A stretch of 53,079 bases of DNA, from contig LWCA01000111.1 in NCBI GenBank assembly GCA_001642005.1, positions 1 to 53,079 of the forward strand, given 5' to 3'. How positions within the stretch are numbered: the first letter of the stretch is position 1; every line of letters begins with the position of its first letter. This document shows positions 1 through 12,100 of this stretch, piece by piece. Source of the DNA: Intoshia linei. Taxonomy: Eukaryota > Orthonectida > Rhopaluridae. The position numbers and the translations under genes are program-made. The notes under the pieces are model-generated. The model saw nothing but the letters and a program-made list of their open reading frames with translations. It searched no databases and was not told where the DNA came from.

Positions 1-2413
1 AAACTTATGAAATTAAGCATTAAAAGAAGTTTACATTTTGATAATAACCTCTTAAACGTCGAAAAAACAATGAATAAGAGGTCTGATGATAATTATTACA
101 AATATTCTAAAAGACTTAGTCATTTTAATGAAAGTTTAAGTTTACAAAGCGATCAAACGGTTTTGATTAAAATTTACATGAATGACGATGTTTATGAATT
201 AATTCCTATTAAAAGGGTAATATTTATTTCCTAACACTTAATTAAATAATGTAAATTGCCAGAATTCGAGAAATTAAATCGTTAGTAAAATCCAAAAAAA
301 TTGAGCTATAAACAATTTTAAAAAATTAACTGTATAACTAAACATGGAGAGCAATATTATAATGTCGGTACCACTTTAAAAGCTCAAACGCCAATTTCCA
401 TTAAAATAAAGTTCAGTTTCAATTTCTCCAGAATATTTTTAAAGTGATATTTAAAATGACAAACGCAACTCGAATAGATAGCGTTAAATGTTTTTGATTG
501 CAAATTTGTTTTTCTATTTTAAAAATACACATTTTTGTGCTAATTGCCCATCGAATTTTAAAATTTTTCAAAAAATATGACACCCTAATGTATATCAGGG
601 TTCCAAAACTATTTGATTATTACATTTCAATAAGAAATTTATAAATGAATTTTAGACTAATACAATTGAAATTTTGATTAACACGTGTTACACAGTATTT
701 AAAAATGTATTGGAAATAATATATCCTCACATGAAAAACGAAACTAAGTCAAATTCAGTCAGTTTGGTTGAAATGCAGGATAATACAAATGTATATGAAA
801 CAAAATATGTGTCAAAATCGTCTTCATCAGAAGGTCAAAAATACATAATTTTAGCTAACATAAAATTGATAAAAATACACAACGACGGAAAAATAACACA
901 GCAAATATTGAAAAATGATATAATCGATATCCATTTGCTTTTAAAATATAACAATAGATTATATTTTGAAGTATACCCAACATTAACGCAAAATTTGATA
1001 TCAAATTTTTCAATCAACAACATTCGTTTTAAAAGTGTTATCAGTTTATCAATTTATTCTCAAAATTTTAAAGTGTTGGCAATTATACTCTTGTTGCGGC
1101 AATATGAGTTGGTCAAACAAATAAAATCGTCATATTTCATTGACGAGTTTACATCTTGTCGAAAGAGCCGTGTTGTAAAGAATTTGAAACCTAATTGTGT
1201 AAATAGTATACTTGCTAATGATTCCTTAAATGCATGGGAAAAGTTGTTGGAGTTTACAGATTTTGAGTACTATTGGACTTTGAATGAAATTTTGCGAAAT
1301 TACACGTTTTTGCATAGAGTTAGAGCAATTGAGTCATTAATAAAGGTAGCTTACGTTTCATTCAAAATTTTAAATTACAATACCGCTTTCAATATAATTT
1401 TGGCATTATCAAATGGTATAATCGAAAAGTTGTATGCTGTCTGGAAGAGAGTTTCTAAAAAGTCAAAATCTTTGTTTCATATGTTATATCGCGATTTAGC
1501 AAATATATCGTATAGTTCAACCTATTACACAATTTTAAGAGACACTGAACCCGGTACCGCTTTTGTTCCAATTATTCCACTGTATTCTAAAGATTTTCGT
1601 GTATATAAGGAAATTATGCCAAACATTATTAACAATAAACTCATCAATTTTCAAAAAGCTAAAGCTATTGGAGATTCGCTTAAATTGCTAATTTTTTCTT
1701 CCAGGTCAAAGCTGAATTTGGGATTTATATGTGAAAAGGCACAATTGTCGATAAATTATGCTTATGCTTTCTTTCAAATATACTATAAAACAAATACCAT
1801 CAGTTCAAATTTTGAAATGCCTCAATTGGCATTAAATCAAAGTCTTCGGTCTCGCCAAAATTCTTTACTTTGCGACACTCATTTGACTATGCAGATTAAT
1901 CTTAAAATTAGATGGACGTGTCTACGTGATATTGAAAAATGTCTCCACTTTTTAAATTCAAAAATAGAAAGAGACCCACGCAATATACAAAATATGCTGC
2001 ACAAGACTAAATTGAAAGACATTTCTAGTTTAAATACTCAGTCGTCAAATCATTCACAAATATCTACCCAGGATGTATATAAATATTCCCAGTGTAATTT
2101 CATCAAATTAACATCAAGATCGTATATTCCGATAAACAAACTCGGTCTTTTTGGTAGTTTACATACATGTAAATTGGTTAATAGAATATCAAACTCTGTT
2201 AACAGGATTGCCAATCCTATTAGGAAAAGCAAAACTACTCAATTTCATTCTTTTTATGTCAAAACCCACAAGTCTCTTTCTACACCCAGTATTCCGGTAT
2301 TTGGCTTTACTGATAATGATAATATTAAAAACAGCCTTAAAGCCGAATCTGTTGAAATTAATGATGTTCAATCTGTATATTTACCCAAATTTGAGGAAAT
2401 TAAAAAATTTTAA
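1..2413 (+). CDS. RapGEF2/6-like (PDZ-GEF/dizzy) guanine nucleotide exchange factor, 3' part
   Basis: Two exons are visible: <1-216 and 656-2413, joined in phase 0 across a 439-nt intron (GTAATA...TTTTAG). The reading frame is open to the left edge, so the 5' end is missing and the ATG at 7 is probably internal. The joined 657 residues start a Ras-association (RA) domain at about residue 50 (DQTVLIKIYMNDDVYELIPI). The intron falls inside the RA domain, which resumes as TNTIEILINTCYTVFKNV. A RasGEF (CDC25) catalytic domain follows at about residues 192-450, recognisable by YELVKQIKSSYFIDEF, LNYNTAFNIILALSNG, FVPIIPLYSKDF and INFQKAKAIGDSL. The order RA then RasGEF, and the P-I-I-P-x-x-x-K-D-F element, fit the PDZ-GEF group, which activates Rap GTPases in adhesion signalling. 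The PDZ and cyclic-nucleotide-binding-like domains would lie upstream. The C-terminal 200 residues are Ser/Asn-rich and unassigned. The sequence is strongly diverged, so subfamily assignment is moderate while the RasGEF call is firm. Confidence 0.72.
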
Positions 2414-2973
2414 TTTTATTTTTAAATTACCCACATCTAGTCTAATTTTGTATGTAATAAAGTCATTTCTTTAATTATTTTTTAAAATTTATTTACAAAT
2501 AACATTGGATAGGTATATAAAATTATAAAACAAATATATAAAAACAACATTTAAGCATTTAGACAATTCTCAATATCGAAAATACTTTGATTAAAATTTG
2601 GAAATCAACAAAAACATATTCAGGTGTAATATCCAAATGATTGCGCAAAATTTTCTAAATTTTTAAAATTAAAGTACAATTTATTATCTTTACAAATTTG
2701 ATAAATACTCCCATCTAACGACAAGATGGATGGCTCATATCCCAAATCATAGTTTATAGTGAAGCCACTACTATTGCCCAAAATCGCAATAAAAAAATTT
2801 TGGGAATACTACAACCCGTGTTTAGGAAATGGCTAACAATTTTAGATGCTCTTACTATTGAAATACATATTTGTAGTACATGTACTTTCTTCCAAGCGTT
2901 AATTTAATAATCGTAATACATTATCTGTTACTTTAAAATTAGATAATATTTAGTAATTAACATAACATCAATT
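2414..2973. other. Intergenic, tail-to-tail between RapGEF-like and cyclin genes
   Basis: 560 bp of AT-rich sequence between two convergent genes. It holds the poly(A) signal of the left gene and the 3' untranslated region of the right one. No coding exon, RNA gene or clear transposon end was recognised. Confidence 0.5.
2456..2461 (+). promoter_or_regulatory. Poly(A) signal AATAAA of the RapGEF-like gene
   Basis: A canonical AATAAA lies 43 nt after the stop codon at 2411-2413. It is the only such hexamer close downstream and is the likely 3' end signal. The genome is AT-rich, so chance occurrence is possible. Confidence 0.5.
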
Positions 2974-5428
2974 TTATAGTAATTCAAAAAATGCAGGTTT
3001 CAATACCTGAAATTGACTTGAAATTTAAATGTAGATAAAATTACCTCTGACAGCGATGCATTATTGGATAAATTTTGGCAACAATTTTTGATGTAATAAT
3101 AAATTTTTTCAAAATTAATAATTATACAGACCTTGGAGAAATCTTCTTTTAACAATTTCATTGATTTGATTATACAGACAACAATGTAATTTTTACATTG
3201 TGGTAGTATCAATTTTCTTGTGTATTTAATAAATATAATATATGCCAGCAAATTATTTGCAATACTTTTTTCATAAGGTAATATTACTCCTGTTTCCAGT
3301 TGATTTAAACAAATTTCGTTAAATTGACTTATAAATAGTGTTAACTTTAGTATCTAAATTTTAAATGTATATGTTGTATAGAATGTGTATAACTGAAATG
3401 TAAAAATTCCACGGGCAAGTCCGTAGAATCTATAATACATTCTATGGGTTAATCGTAGAATGTGTAAATTTTCATTTATATTCTAATTTTGGGTTTTAGA
3501 AATTTTTTTTGAACCAAACTTTAAGGTGGTTTTATTAGAAATTTTTTTGAACAGAACTTTTAAGAGGGCTTTTAAAATTTTTTTTTTAACCATACTTTCA
3601 AGGGGGTTTTAATATTTTTTTTGACCAATCTTTATGGGGAGTTTTTAGGAAATTTTTTTGAACAGAACTTTCAGAGTGGTCTATAAAGACAACGTTACAT
3701 CCTTATCACAGCTAAATTTCAACATGACCAGCAAAAATATTTATTGTTGAGTCAACGAATTCTGCGAGTGAAATTAATTACCTCGTCTATTTTTTGACCA
3801 TTAATAATTTCCATTATTACTTCATCAAAAAAAGAACATGTTGGCAAATAGATTGTATCAAGAACATTCAATATAAACACTTCAAAATTTAAAATGTCAA
3901 CTTCGTTATAACTCGCATCACACATGGGCAGTATATCCTCTAACTAAAATGTGGTAATGAAAGTAAAATCCAATAGAAATAAAAATCAAAATATACTTCG
4001 GGGACATATCTTTCCTGAAATTTTATAGAAATTAGTAAACACGTTACTCCAAGTAGTTGAAATTGTGTTACTGGACATACTTGACGGTGTAAAAACTTTT
4101 CAATTAATCGTAGTGCCATTAATATCGTATTATTGCAAACTTCGAATGCATACTAAATTAAAGTTTATCATTATAACGTAACATGCAAAGTATTACTCCA
4201 ATATTGTATAGCCATTCGCATAAGCTTCTTTTCATTGCGGTACTAATGTGTGGTTGATTAATTTCAACTATATTCCAATAAGATTGGACGCCTCGTTTCT
4301 AATATAATTGTAAGGTTAGTGAAATACTAAAACTATTAATATGGTTTAAAAAAATTAATTTTAACTTTAAAAATCCATATATTGGGTTTATTTAGAAAGT
4401 TTCATTCAAAAAATAAAATAAAAATTAATATCCTTACTTATATATTACTATTATTACTTATATATAATATGCTATGCAATATTTGTTTGTGTGTGTTACC
4501 GTTTATTTCAATAATTGCCAGTCTTAGAATTTTATAAAGTCTACATTCCAATTACAGTTCTTCCGGGTGTTAGCACAAAATAAATTTCAACCTCCCAAAC
4601 TCACATCTTACGGGTCAAAAAGCCCTTTTTTTGAAAATCAAACGAGTTCGAAAATTTAAAAAAATAAATACTTTGATACGGATTTTAAAATCATAAATTT
4701 AAAATAAATAGTTACTATTTCATTTTGAATGATAGCACTCGTATAAAAATCACGGAATAGATTGTCACAACTGAGTGAAAGTGAAATATCACATTTTCTA
4801 TCCATGAAATTGTCATTTTTAATAATAGTTTTGTCGCACTTTTTTTTAACATCTAAAAATTTAGATTAATTCATTAATTACAACTCATTTTTTATTTTTA
4901 TAGATTAATCTGACTAATTAAACAATGGAATGTTTACACCCATCGATTTCAATAAAAGCAATACGACACCTGCATTTTTGTCTTCAAAAGGGATAAAATA
5001 ATTAGAAAAGAAATATTTTTATTTTGAATACAGAGTCATGTGTGGATAAATTTTACAATGTGAATTACACTACATTATGCAGTTTAATAATAAAATATTC
5101 ATTTAGTGACATTTCGATGGAAACGGTGTACTAAATTGGTACTGTCAACATCTAATTTATTTGACTCAAAAAATTGTTTTAGATAGTTTATTAATTTTTT
5201 AATAAAACCTTTTAAAATTTGCGTAGCATTGCATTTATTCCGTTTGTTTCTTAAACTTTTATTTAAATCCTTTAAAGCATTTCTCTAATTATAATTCAAT
5301 TAATAAAATAAATATTGATGAAGAATTACTCTATTTCTTTTTTTAATATATTTTGATTTATTTGGTATATTGTAAGGAGTTTTTCTAATTTTCTGAGCAT
5401 CATTTAAAATTTTATAAGAAGAAACCAT
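2974..5428 (-). CDS. Divergent mitotic (B-type) cyclin
   Basis: Eight exons can be chained with consistent phases: 5428-5330, 5284-about 5143 (or 5125), 4852-4716, 4298-4197, 4152-3997, 3943-3782, 3353-3045 and 3006-2974, giving about 379 residues. Residues 34-41 read RNALKDLN, matching the RxxLxxxN destruction box that targets mitotic cyclins for APC/C-driven degradation. The first cyclin fold is clear: QPHISTAMKRSLCEWLYNIG, ALRLIEKFLHRQ, FQLLGVTCLLISIKFQERYV and VDILNFEVFILNVLDTIYLP. The second, weaker cyclin fold contains VILPYEKSIANNLLAYIIF. Family knowledge: B-type cyclins bind and activate CDK1 at mitosis. The usual KYEE motif is KFQE here and the second fold is very diverged, so A, B or B3 type cannot be fixed. 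The end of exon 2 is the only uncertain junction. The 44-, 45- and 53-nt introns contrast with the 417- and 428-nt introns that carry repeats. Confidence 0.8.
3490..3683. repeat. Short minisatellite in a cyclin intron, about 4.5 units
   Basis: Roughly 40-bp imperfect units each contain GGGGTTTTwrAAATTTTTTT followed by GAACmrAACTTT. They are repeated head to tail inside the 428-nt intron 3354-3781. Unit length drifts through the poly-T tracts. It resembles the internal repeats of the hAT elements elsewhere in the window and may be an element remnant. Confidence 0.6.
4431..4700 (+). mobile_element. Truncated copy of dispersed repeat family R1
   Basis: Starts with TCCTTACTTATA preceded by A. 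It then matches the copy at 45454-46200 through TTTGTTTGTGTGTGTT, CAACCTCmCAAACTCACAT, ACGGGTCAAAAA and ATACGGATTTTAAAATCATA. It lies in the cyclin intron 4299-4715 and explains its length. The 3' part of the family is missing. No protein coding is visible. Confidence 0.65.
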
Positions 5429-6174
5429 TTTCAGTAAAAATAATAAAACATGTAAAATTTATAAAAAATATAATAACTTGATTCAATTGAATTAATAAGC
5501 AATCTTTGTAAATTTTAAACAAAAAAACAAGTTGTTTAATTGTAAATACAAACCAAAACTTTAATGAATTATAGTTTTACAAGTTCAAACTTATAATGTG
5601 ATGAAATGATCAAATTTAAATGGAATATATCTGTCCATTGGACAGTGTCAGAGCCGTCTTAAGCCACTTCGGGCCCTGGGCTTAGCAAAGGGCCGGGCCC
5701 TTTAAAATTTCGAGCGAAGCGATAAAAAAATTAGGACCCCTGTTTAGAAGACAGGGCATACTGTTGGTTGGAGACTTATTTCATTGAGTATTAATAAAAG
5801 CATTAAAAGATATTGTGTAGATTTCTAGTAACTTATTTCGTTTACAGAAACCTACTTACATTAATTAATGAACAAAGTTTACTTTTTCATTTGAATATTT
5901 ACTTTTTAGAAAGGTTGTAATCCTCAATTGAAATAGTTTTTTTGTCGATATTATTTTTAATTCTGTATTATAATTTAACAAAATATAACAACAATAAACA
6001 ACATAACTAAATTTTTGTTATTATTTTATTATGATTTTTATTGTATTATTATGAATTTAGAGTTAAAAAAGTCCGACCTCTGCAGAGCTCGGTGCTATTT
6101 GTACGAAGTACATAACAGTCAATCCATAAATAAATAAAATTAATTCATTTAATGATACAAATAATAATTTCAAT
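5429..6174. other. Intergenic with repeat fragments
   Basis: 746 bp between the cyclin start and the Gemin5-like stop, both on the minus strand; it should contain the cyclin promoter. A GC-rich block at 5645-5710 (CAGAGCCGTCTTAAGCC, GGGCCC) and a block at 6075-6120 containing GTACGAAGTACATAACAGTC belong to dispersed repeats seen elsewhere. No coding exon was recognised. Confidence 0.5.
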
Positions 6175-9100
6175 TTACAAATCTTTTTTTAACATTTTAT
6201 TATATACATTTTCAGCTTCAGTTAACTTATCACATAGAAGATATCTAAAAAATTAATACACTCGAATGACGTAAAAATATTATTTTTTATCCAATATAAA
6301 TCTTATCATGAATTGTAATACTTTTTACATTGTACACTAAACTCAACATTTAACAAATACTCGTTCCACTGACCGTTATACTGGACAATAATGCTACTAA
6401 TAATATAAAAATAAAGAAAAAAACAAAATTTCAACAAAAGTGCGACTGTGTTCGCCCGTTATGAAGTCTTTAACAGAACCGGTATTGTCCCTTACAATAA
6501 AGGGTATATTTCCTTTTAAACGTACTGAATAATTGCTTGATCATAATTTCCATTAGAATAACAATATTGAGCATATCTATTGTGAATAGATTCCAAAAGA
6601 TTTACATCATATTTTCTGGCGACCACAAAAGCTAAGCTAAATTAAAATTGATTTTTTCAGCCGTTTCAAATTTTAAGAGGTTTGAAATATTGTTTTTACA
6701 TGTAAATATTAAACGCAAAATAATAATATTATTCTAAGCATGTGATTGGGAAATTCCAACTTCTTTTACAACCCTTAAAAAACAAATATTCATCAACCAC
6801 GGGGAAACAGAATTTGAACTGTAAATGTCAAATAAAAGTGGATTTTTCACATTCGTAAAACAAAAATAATATTTCAAATTATTTCAAACGGCTTTTAACA
6901 TTTGTTTAAAAATAAATTTAAATATAAAAAATTTTAAAAACAACACAAAAAATACTTGTATTTATTATTGCAAATTAAAATGTCTATGGCTAGATTCACT
7001 TGATCCATTCCAATTAATGAAATGGTAGCTTCCAAAAGTTTATCAGGTTCCAAGCTTAGATAACTTTTTAGCCAGTCATATTGTATATGATAATTAACTA
7101 AAATTATAATTTTGAGGTTTAAAACAAATACTGTATGAATAAAAGAATCATTAATTAATTAAATACATTGTTTTAAAAGAGTAATGTATGAAATCTTGGC
7201 GTAGCCTTCAATTACAGCTCGATTCAAAAACCCTAGCAAAGTATCACTCTTGCATTCACTACCCTCTAAATTAGTCAAAATATTCAGGTCTGATTTTGTC
7301 ATGTTAAGTTTTCTCTGATCTAAAAGCTATAATATAAATATAACAATAAAAATACAAGAATCGACATTATTTATTTTTTTTTATATATAAATATTATTTA
7401 ATATATTGTTTAAACATCTTACTCACTAACTGAAGGGTATCATCGTAAGAAACTACATCATTCCTTGTAAAGTTAGTTAACAATTCATCTAAATTTAACA
7501 ATTAATTTAAATACATTACATATCAGGATCTTGCAAGGGTCAATATTTTGTCCACCTCACCACTGCAAGACTGACATATATAAATACATTTTAAAAATTA
7601 AAGTACCAAAATCTTTAAAAGTCCTAATGTTATTTTTAAAAGAAATATTAGATGGTTTTATTTCAACAGGTTCTACCGAATCTTCTAAAATATACAATTA
7701 ATTAATAATCTTAAATTTCATACATATTTTAAAAAAAAATAAATTACCAATAACACTTTCCGTTGATTCATTACCATTAAATTGATATGCATTCAAATCA
7801 ATGCACTTTATTCCATACTAAATAAATGAACCTGTCAAAAAATTTTGGAAAAATAATATTACAAATTTAGTACAAATAATCAAAACTTTCGGTAAAACAG
7901 GGCACCAAGTGAGTTGATAAATATCTTCTCCTTCTTTGAGTTGCAAACGATCTGATGACAATGAGTAAACAACACAACAAGAAAGAACATCCCACACCTT
8001 AAAATAAACATAAATAAATAAAAAAGACAAAAAACTTTAATGCACGTTTTGGAACATGTGGCCAGTAAATTTTTATCAAAGCCTGACCAGTACAAAGAAT
8101 TTATATCATATTTGTGTCCCTGTAAATATTTAATGTGTGAATTTTCTGGATTTTCATCAAATATAATAGCTATTGGAGAATAAGAACAAGCTGCAATATG
8201 ACTCTTTAAATTTGAATCGGATAAATCGTTGAATCTCATTTCCCGGACAGTTTCCCATTTGAGATCAGCATCATTTATATTTTTTGGTAAAGTAATTGAA
8301 ACTGTTTTATGCAGTACAACATACACTTCATCAACATCAAATACCTTGCCTTCTTCGTAGATTTTATTAAAATAAATATCAACAGTACCATCCACATTTC
8401 CGATAAATGTATATTTTGGGTTTTTCTTGGACCAGTAAATCGTAGATCTAGCCTTAAGAGGGTCTTTTAAAACCGTTATCACAAAAACATTGGAGGAAGC
8501 TAATTTTTCAGTAAAATTAACAGGTAATTCAAACAATTCAATGTTATCAACAAAAAATAATGATAAATTCGTTTTATCATCAATAATCTTATTCGTATTA
8601 TTATAATTGATAGAAGGTGCCCAACAAATTGAATACATTGATTGGGTTGTAGAATATTGTGTTATGCATGTGTCTGTGAAAAAATCATAGACTATGATTT
8701 TATATGTTCCTTTAATTCGATTTTTATAAAAAACCAACCCAACAATTCCTTCTCTGAATGGATGAGATGATATTTTGTAAATGAATGATTTGTCAGGGGT
8801 TTTAGTGTCTGATATACTAAAAATATCGGTTTCGAGGCAATTTATTATCTTTAAATCAGGTCCTATAAATCAAAGAAAAATATACATTAATATTTTAAAT
8901 CAGAATTTTAACAAAGGAGACACCCACTAGTGAGCGTCTGAAATGTTTTAGTGGGAGTCAGAGTCGAACCTACCAAGCTGGAAATTACCGAAAATGAAAA
9001 ATAAGCTCTTATACAAGATTGCCATACAAATTGTTGTGTCATATAGTCCTAGTCATCTCTCCAAGACTCTTGACTTGGCATTTTTTATTTACAAACAAAT

Positions 9101-12100
9101 ATTTAATATTTAAGAATACAATTTTTTCAATTTGCTCAATTTGGAAAAATGAGGCCCCAACTAAAATAAAATTTTTAAAGTTTTTATTGATTCTTATCTC
9201 TAATCGTAATGCTTTACAAATATAAAATTAAATGTCTTTTACCACTTATTTAAACACTTAACAGTACCAAAATTTAAAAAAATCAATTTCTAATAATTTT
9301 TATAGTCATTTCATTTAAATTTAAATTTCATTTTCAGAAATTGAGTTCTTCAGGGGTCAAAACCAAATTTACTTTTTGTTTTGAAAATAAAATCATCCAT
9401 AAAATTTAAAAAAACATATATCCTGGGACGTTTGAAAGTCATTAGCATTACCGTAAATCTCAGTCTCAGTATTAACATCTTGATTGCCAAAACGATAATT
9501 TACACCTTTTTTTTTAATTGAAAAAAGTCTTAGATTTCTACAAAACATACATTCTGCTATAGTTTTTAAAATCATAAGCATTATCATAAATTGCAACTCA
9601 CAAAAGTGAATTTTAATCAAAACTCAGATTGCCCTTTTTTAAATAGAAATAGTCCTAGAATTTTAATAAAAATTAAATCTCATACATTGATCTCCAGTTA
9701 ACACATACAACAAATTTTAATCTCACAAAGTGACGCCTTCATTGTCAAAAAAGCATTTTAGTATTCATTTTTTTTATTTGGTAACTCTTATAAATAACTA
9801 ACGTGACTGTTATGTACTTGGTACAAACATCAGCAAGCTTTATTCCAGGGGTGCACAACCGTTCCACCAATTCAGCCACAATGCTTCTTTACTCATTGAA
9901 ACTACGGCCGCACAATATTTACTTCGACATTGAGAAAGTTTACTCTGAACATAAATTTTACGTCTAATAAAATAGTTTTCTATAAATTTTAATATCAGCA
10001 AGTTTTAATTAATAATTTTCAATTAAAATAAATCCTTAATTCACTCATATAAATTAACACCATTTGTCATTTATCTGAATTGGAATAAATATCAATACAA
10101 ATTAATATAATACAATACAGATTAAATACTGTAGTAGGATTAATGCAGTGCTTCTCACGGAGTAAATACGAAAATTTTATTATTCTATTTATTATATATT
10201 ATCTTATTTTATTATATATTATCTTATTTTATTATATATTTATTAATTATGAAATCATATTTCATCCAATTTAATAAAATCTCTTGAGAAAAAACTTTAA
10301 AAATAAAATATAATGAAAATAATAAAATAACTAAAATTTTACCAATATTTTTTTGAAAAATCCAATTTTATTGTTAAATTACATATAAAAAATTTAAATA
10401 TATTACCAAAAGTGTTTTTTTAATTTTAATTTTTCAAACCCTTAAAGAAAAAAATCGTTTTTACTAATATTTTTTTGAAAAATGCAATTTTATCAAACAT
10501 TTAGATCAATAATTCCTCTATCTGATTCCAAAAGAAAAAACCTGATTTTAAAAATATTTTAAAAATCCCCTTTTACCAATAGTTTTTTGAAAAAACATTA
10601 CTCATTAATTTTTGGTAAATAATTAATAATAATTGAATGACAGAAAAAAGTTTCAATAAAAACCGATTTGTTGATACATTAGAGTGGAAGACATAAAAAT
10701 AAATATGTAAATATTGATAATTAAACAAAAAAGATATTAGTGACTGCCTTAATATTGTGTGTCCTTCTATAACATTTTTAAATCACTATTTAAATAACAT
10801 TTGAGAAGCTGGCGCAAAGTCAAGAATGTAACTTTTTGATTAAAATATTTTAAATAGCCCTTAAATAAAATCTAATTTAAACTTTTCAATTTGAAGAAAG
10901 ATGATATATTGCATTATGATCAGATGGATTGCCCACGGCCGCACATAAACGCTCTCACGGCCAAACTTTGTGTACCCCTGCTCTATCAAAGGCCAAAATT
11001 TAAAATTTATTAGAAAATAAGTGTATTTTTTTAAAAACAATCAAATTATAATAACCATAAAAAATAAAATTTTAAATAACTGTAGTAGTTTTTTCTTCTA
11101 TAATACATTTCAAATCAAGGAGTGGTTCCAAAATTTATTATGTGTAATAAATTAAAAAATTGGTTTTAAAATTAAAACTTCCACCCTCAGCAGATTTAAT
11201 ACCATTTGTACCAAGTACACAACTGTCAAGCTACTATAGTATAAACAAGTAAATTACCTGAAGCAATAAAGAACCAGCTTTCCTCGACATTGGACCCTTG
11301 CATATCTGAAATAGGATGGTCCAGTATAGTAATCATTGACTTGTACTCCCAAGTATCAGTATTAAAAACCGAGATAGCATTTTCGGATGGTGATAAATAT
11401 CGCGATGCAACAAAGTCATTGAAACAAAACACATTACAATACTTGACTTTTGTATTTTTCCTCAAAGTAATAATTTTTGAGTCTAGCACATTAGTCGAAT
11501 CAGAATTCTCAATGACTTGCTCACCATTACACTCTTTACTATTTTTATGAAGATTTTTGGGTTTTATTGTAAATTCAATGATTTTCAACTTGTCACAGCC
11601 ATAAATGACGGAATTCTTAGTCAACCATGTAATTGTAAGATTGACATCATATCTCAAAATTTTAGAAACTTTAGAAGATAGCGGTTCAATTTTAAACTTA
11701 CAAATGCATAGCTTATCATTAATACACCAAATATTAACAAGCCAAGATTTATTGACCGTCATTAACAAAGGTTCACTTTGGCATAAAGACCATTCCGCCT
11801 TAACGACATTTTTATCTGGCATGCTAAACTTTTTTAAATTGTAGGGAGATTTGGTATTTGTGTAAATGCACGTAAATCTTTGAGAAACTAGCGCCAAATA
11901 TTCATAATTGCACTGTGAAACCAGTAAATCAAAAATTAAATTGTCACTATACAATTCATGTTTTAAATCGACAACAACATTGATCTGGTGAGAGAAAATA
12001 TTGCAAATTATAATTTTATAAAAACTTGTTACATATGCTACTTTGGACCGCGATAAAACTGAACAAATAACCCTTCCATTATTCATTGCATTACGATGAA

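Noticed and set aside
7515-7565. Possible exon SCSGEVDKILTLARS in the Gemin5-like gene
   Set aside because: It ends in a stop without a usable donor, and exons 7684-7607 and 7488-7427 join in phase without it (FKDF-D-ELLTNF).
8921-8990. tRNA-like B box (GGTTCGACTC on the minus strand)
   Set aside because: No cloverleaf or A box in the right position. The same AACCTACC sequence is paired as an inverted repeat at 30705-30975, so it is a transposon end.
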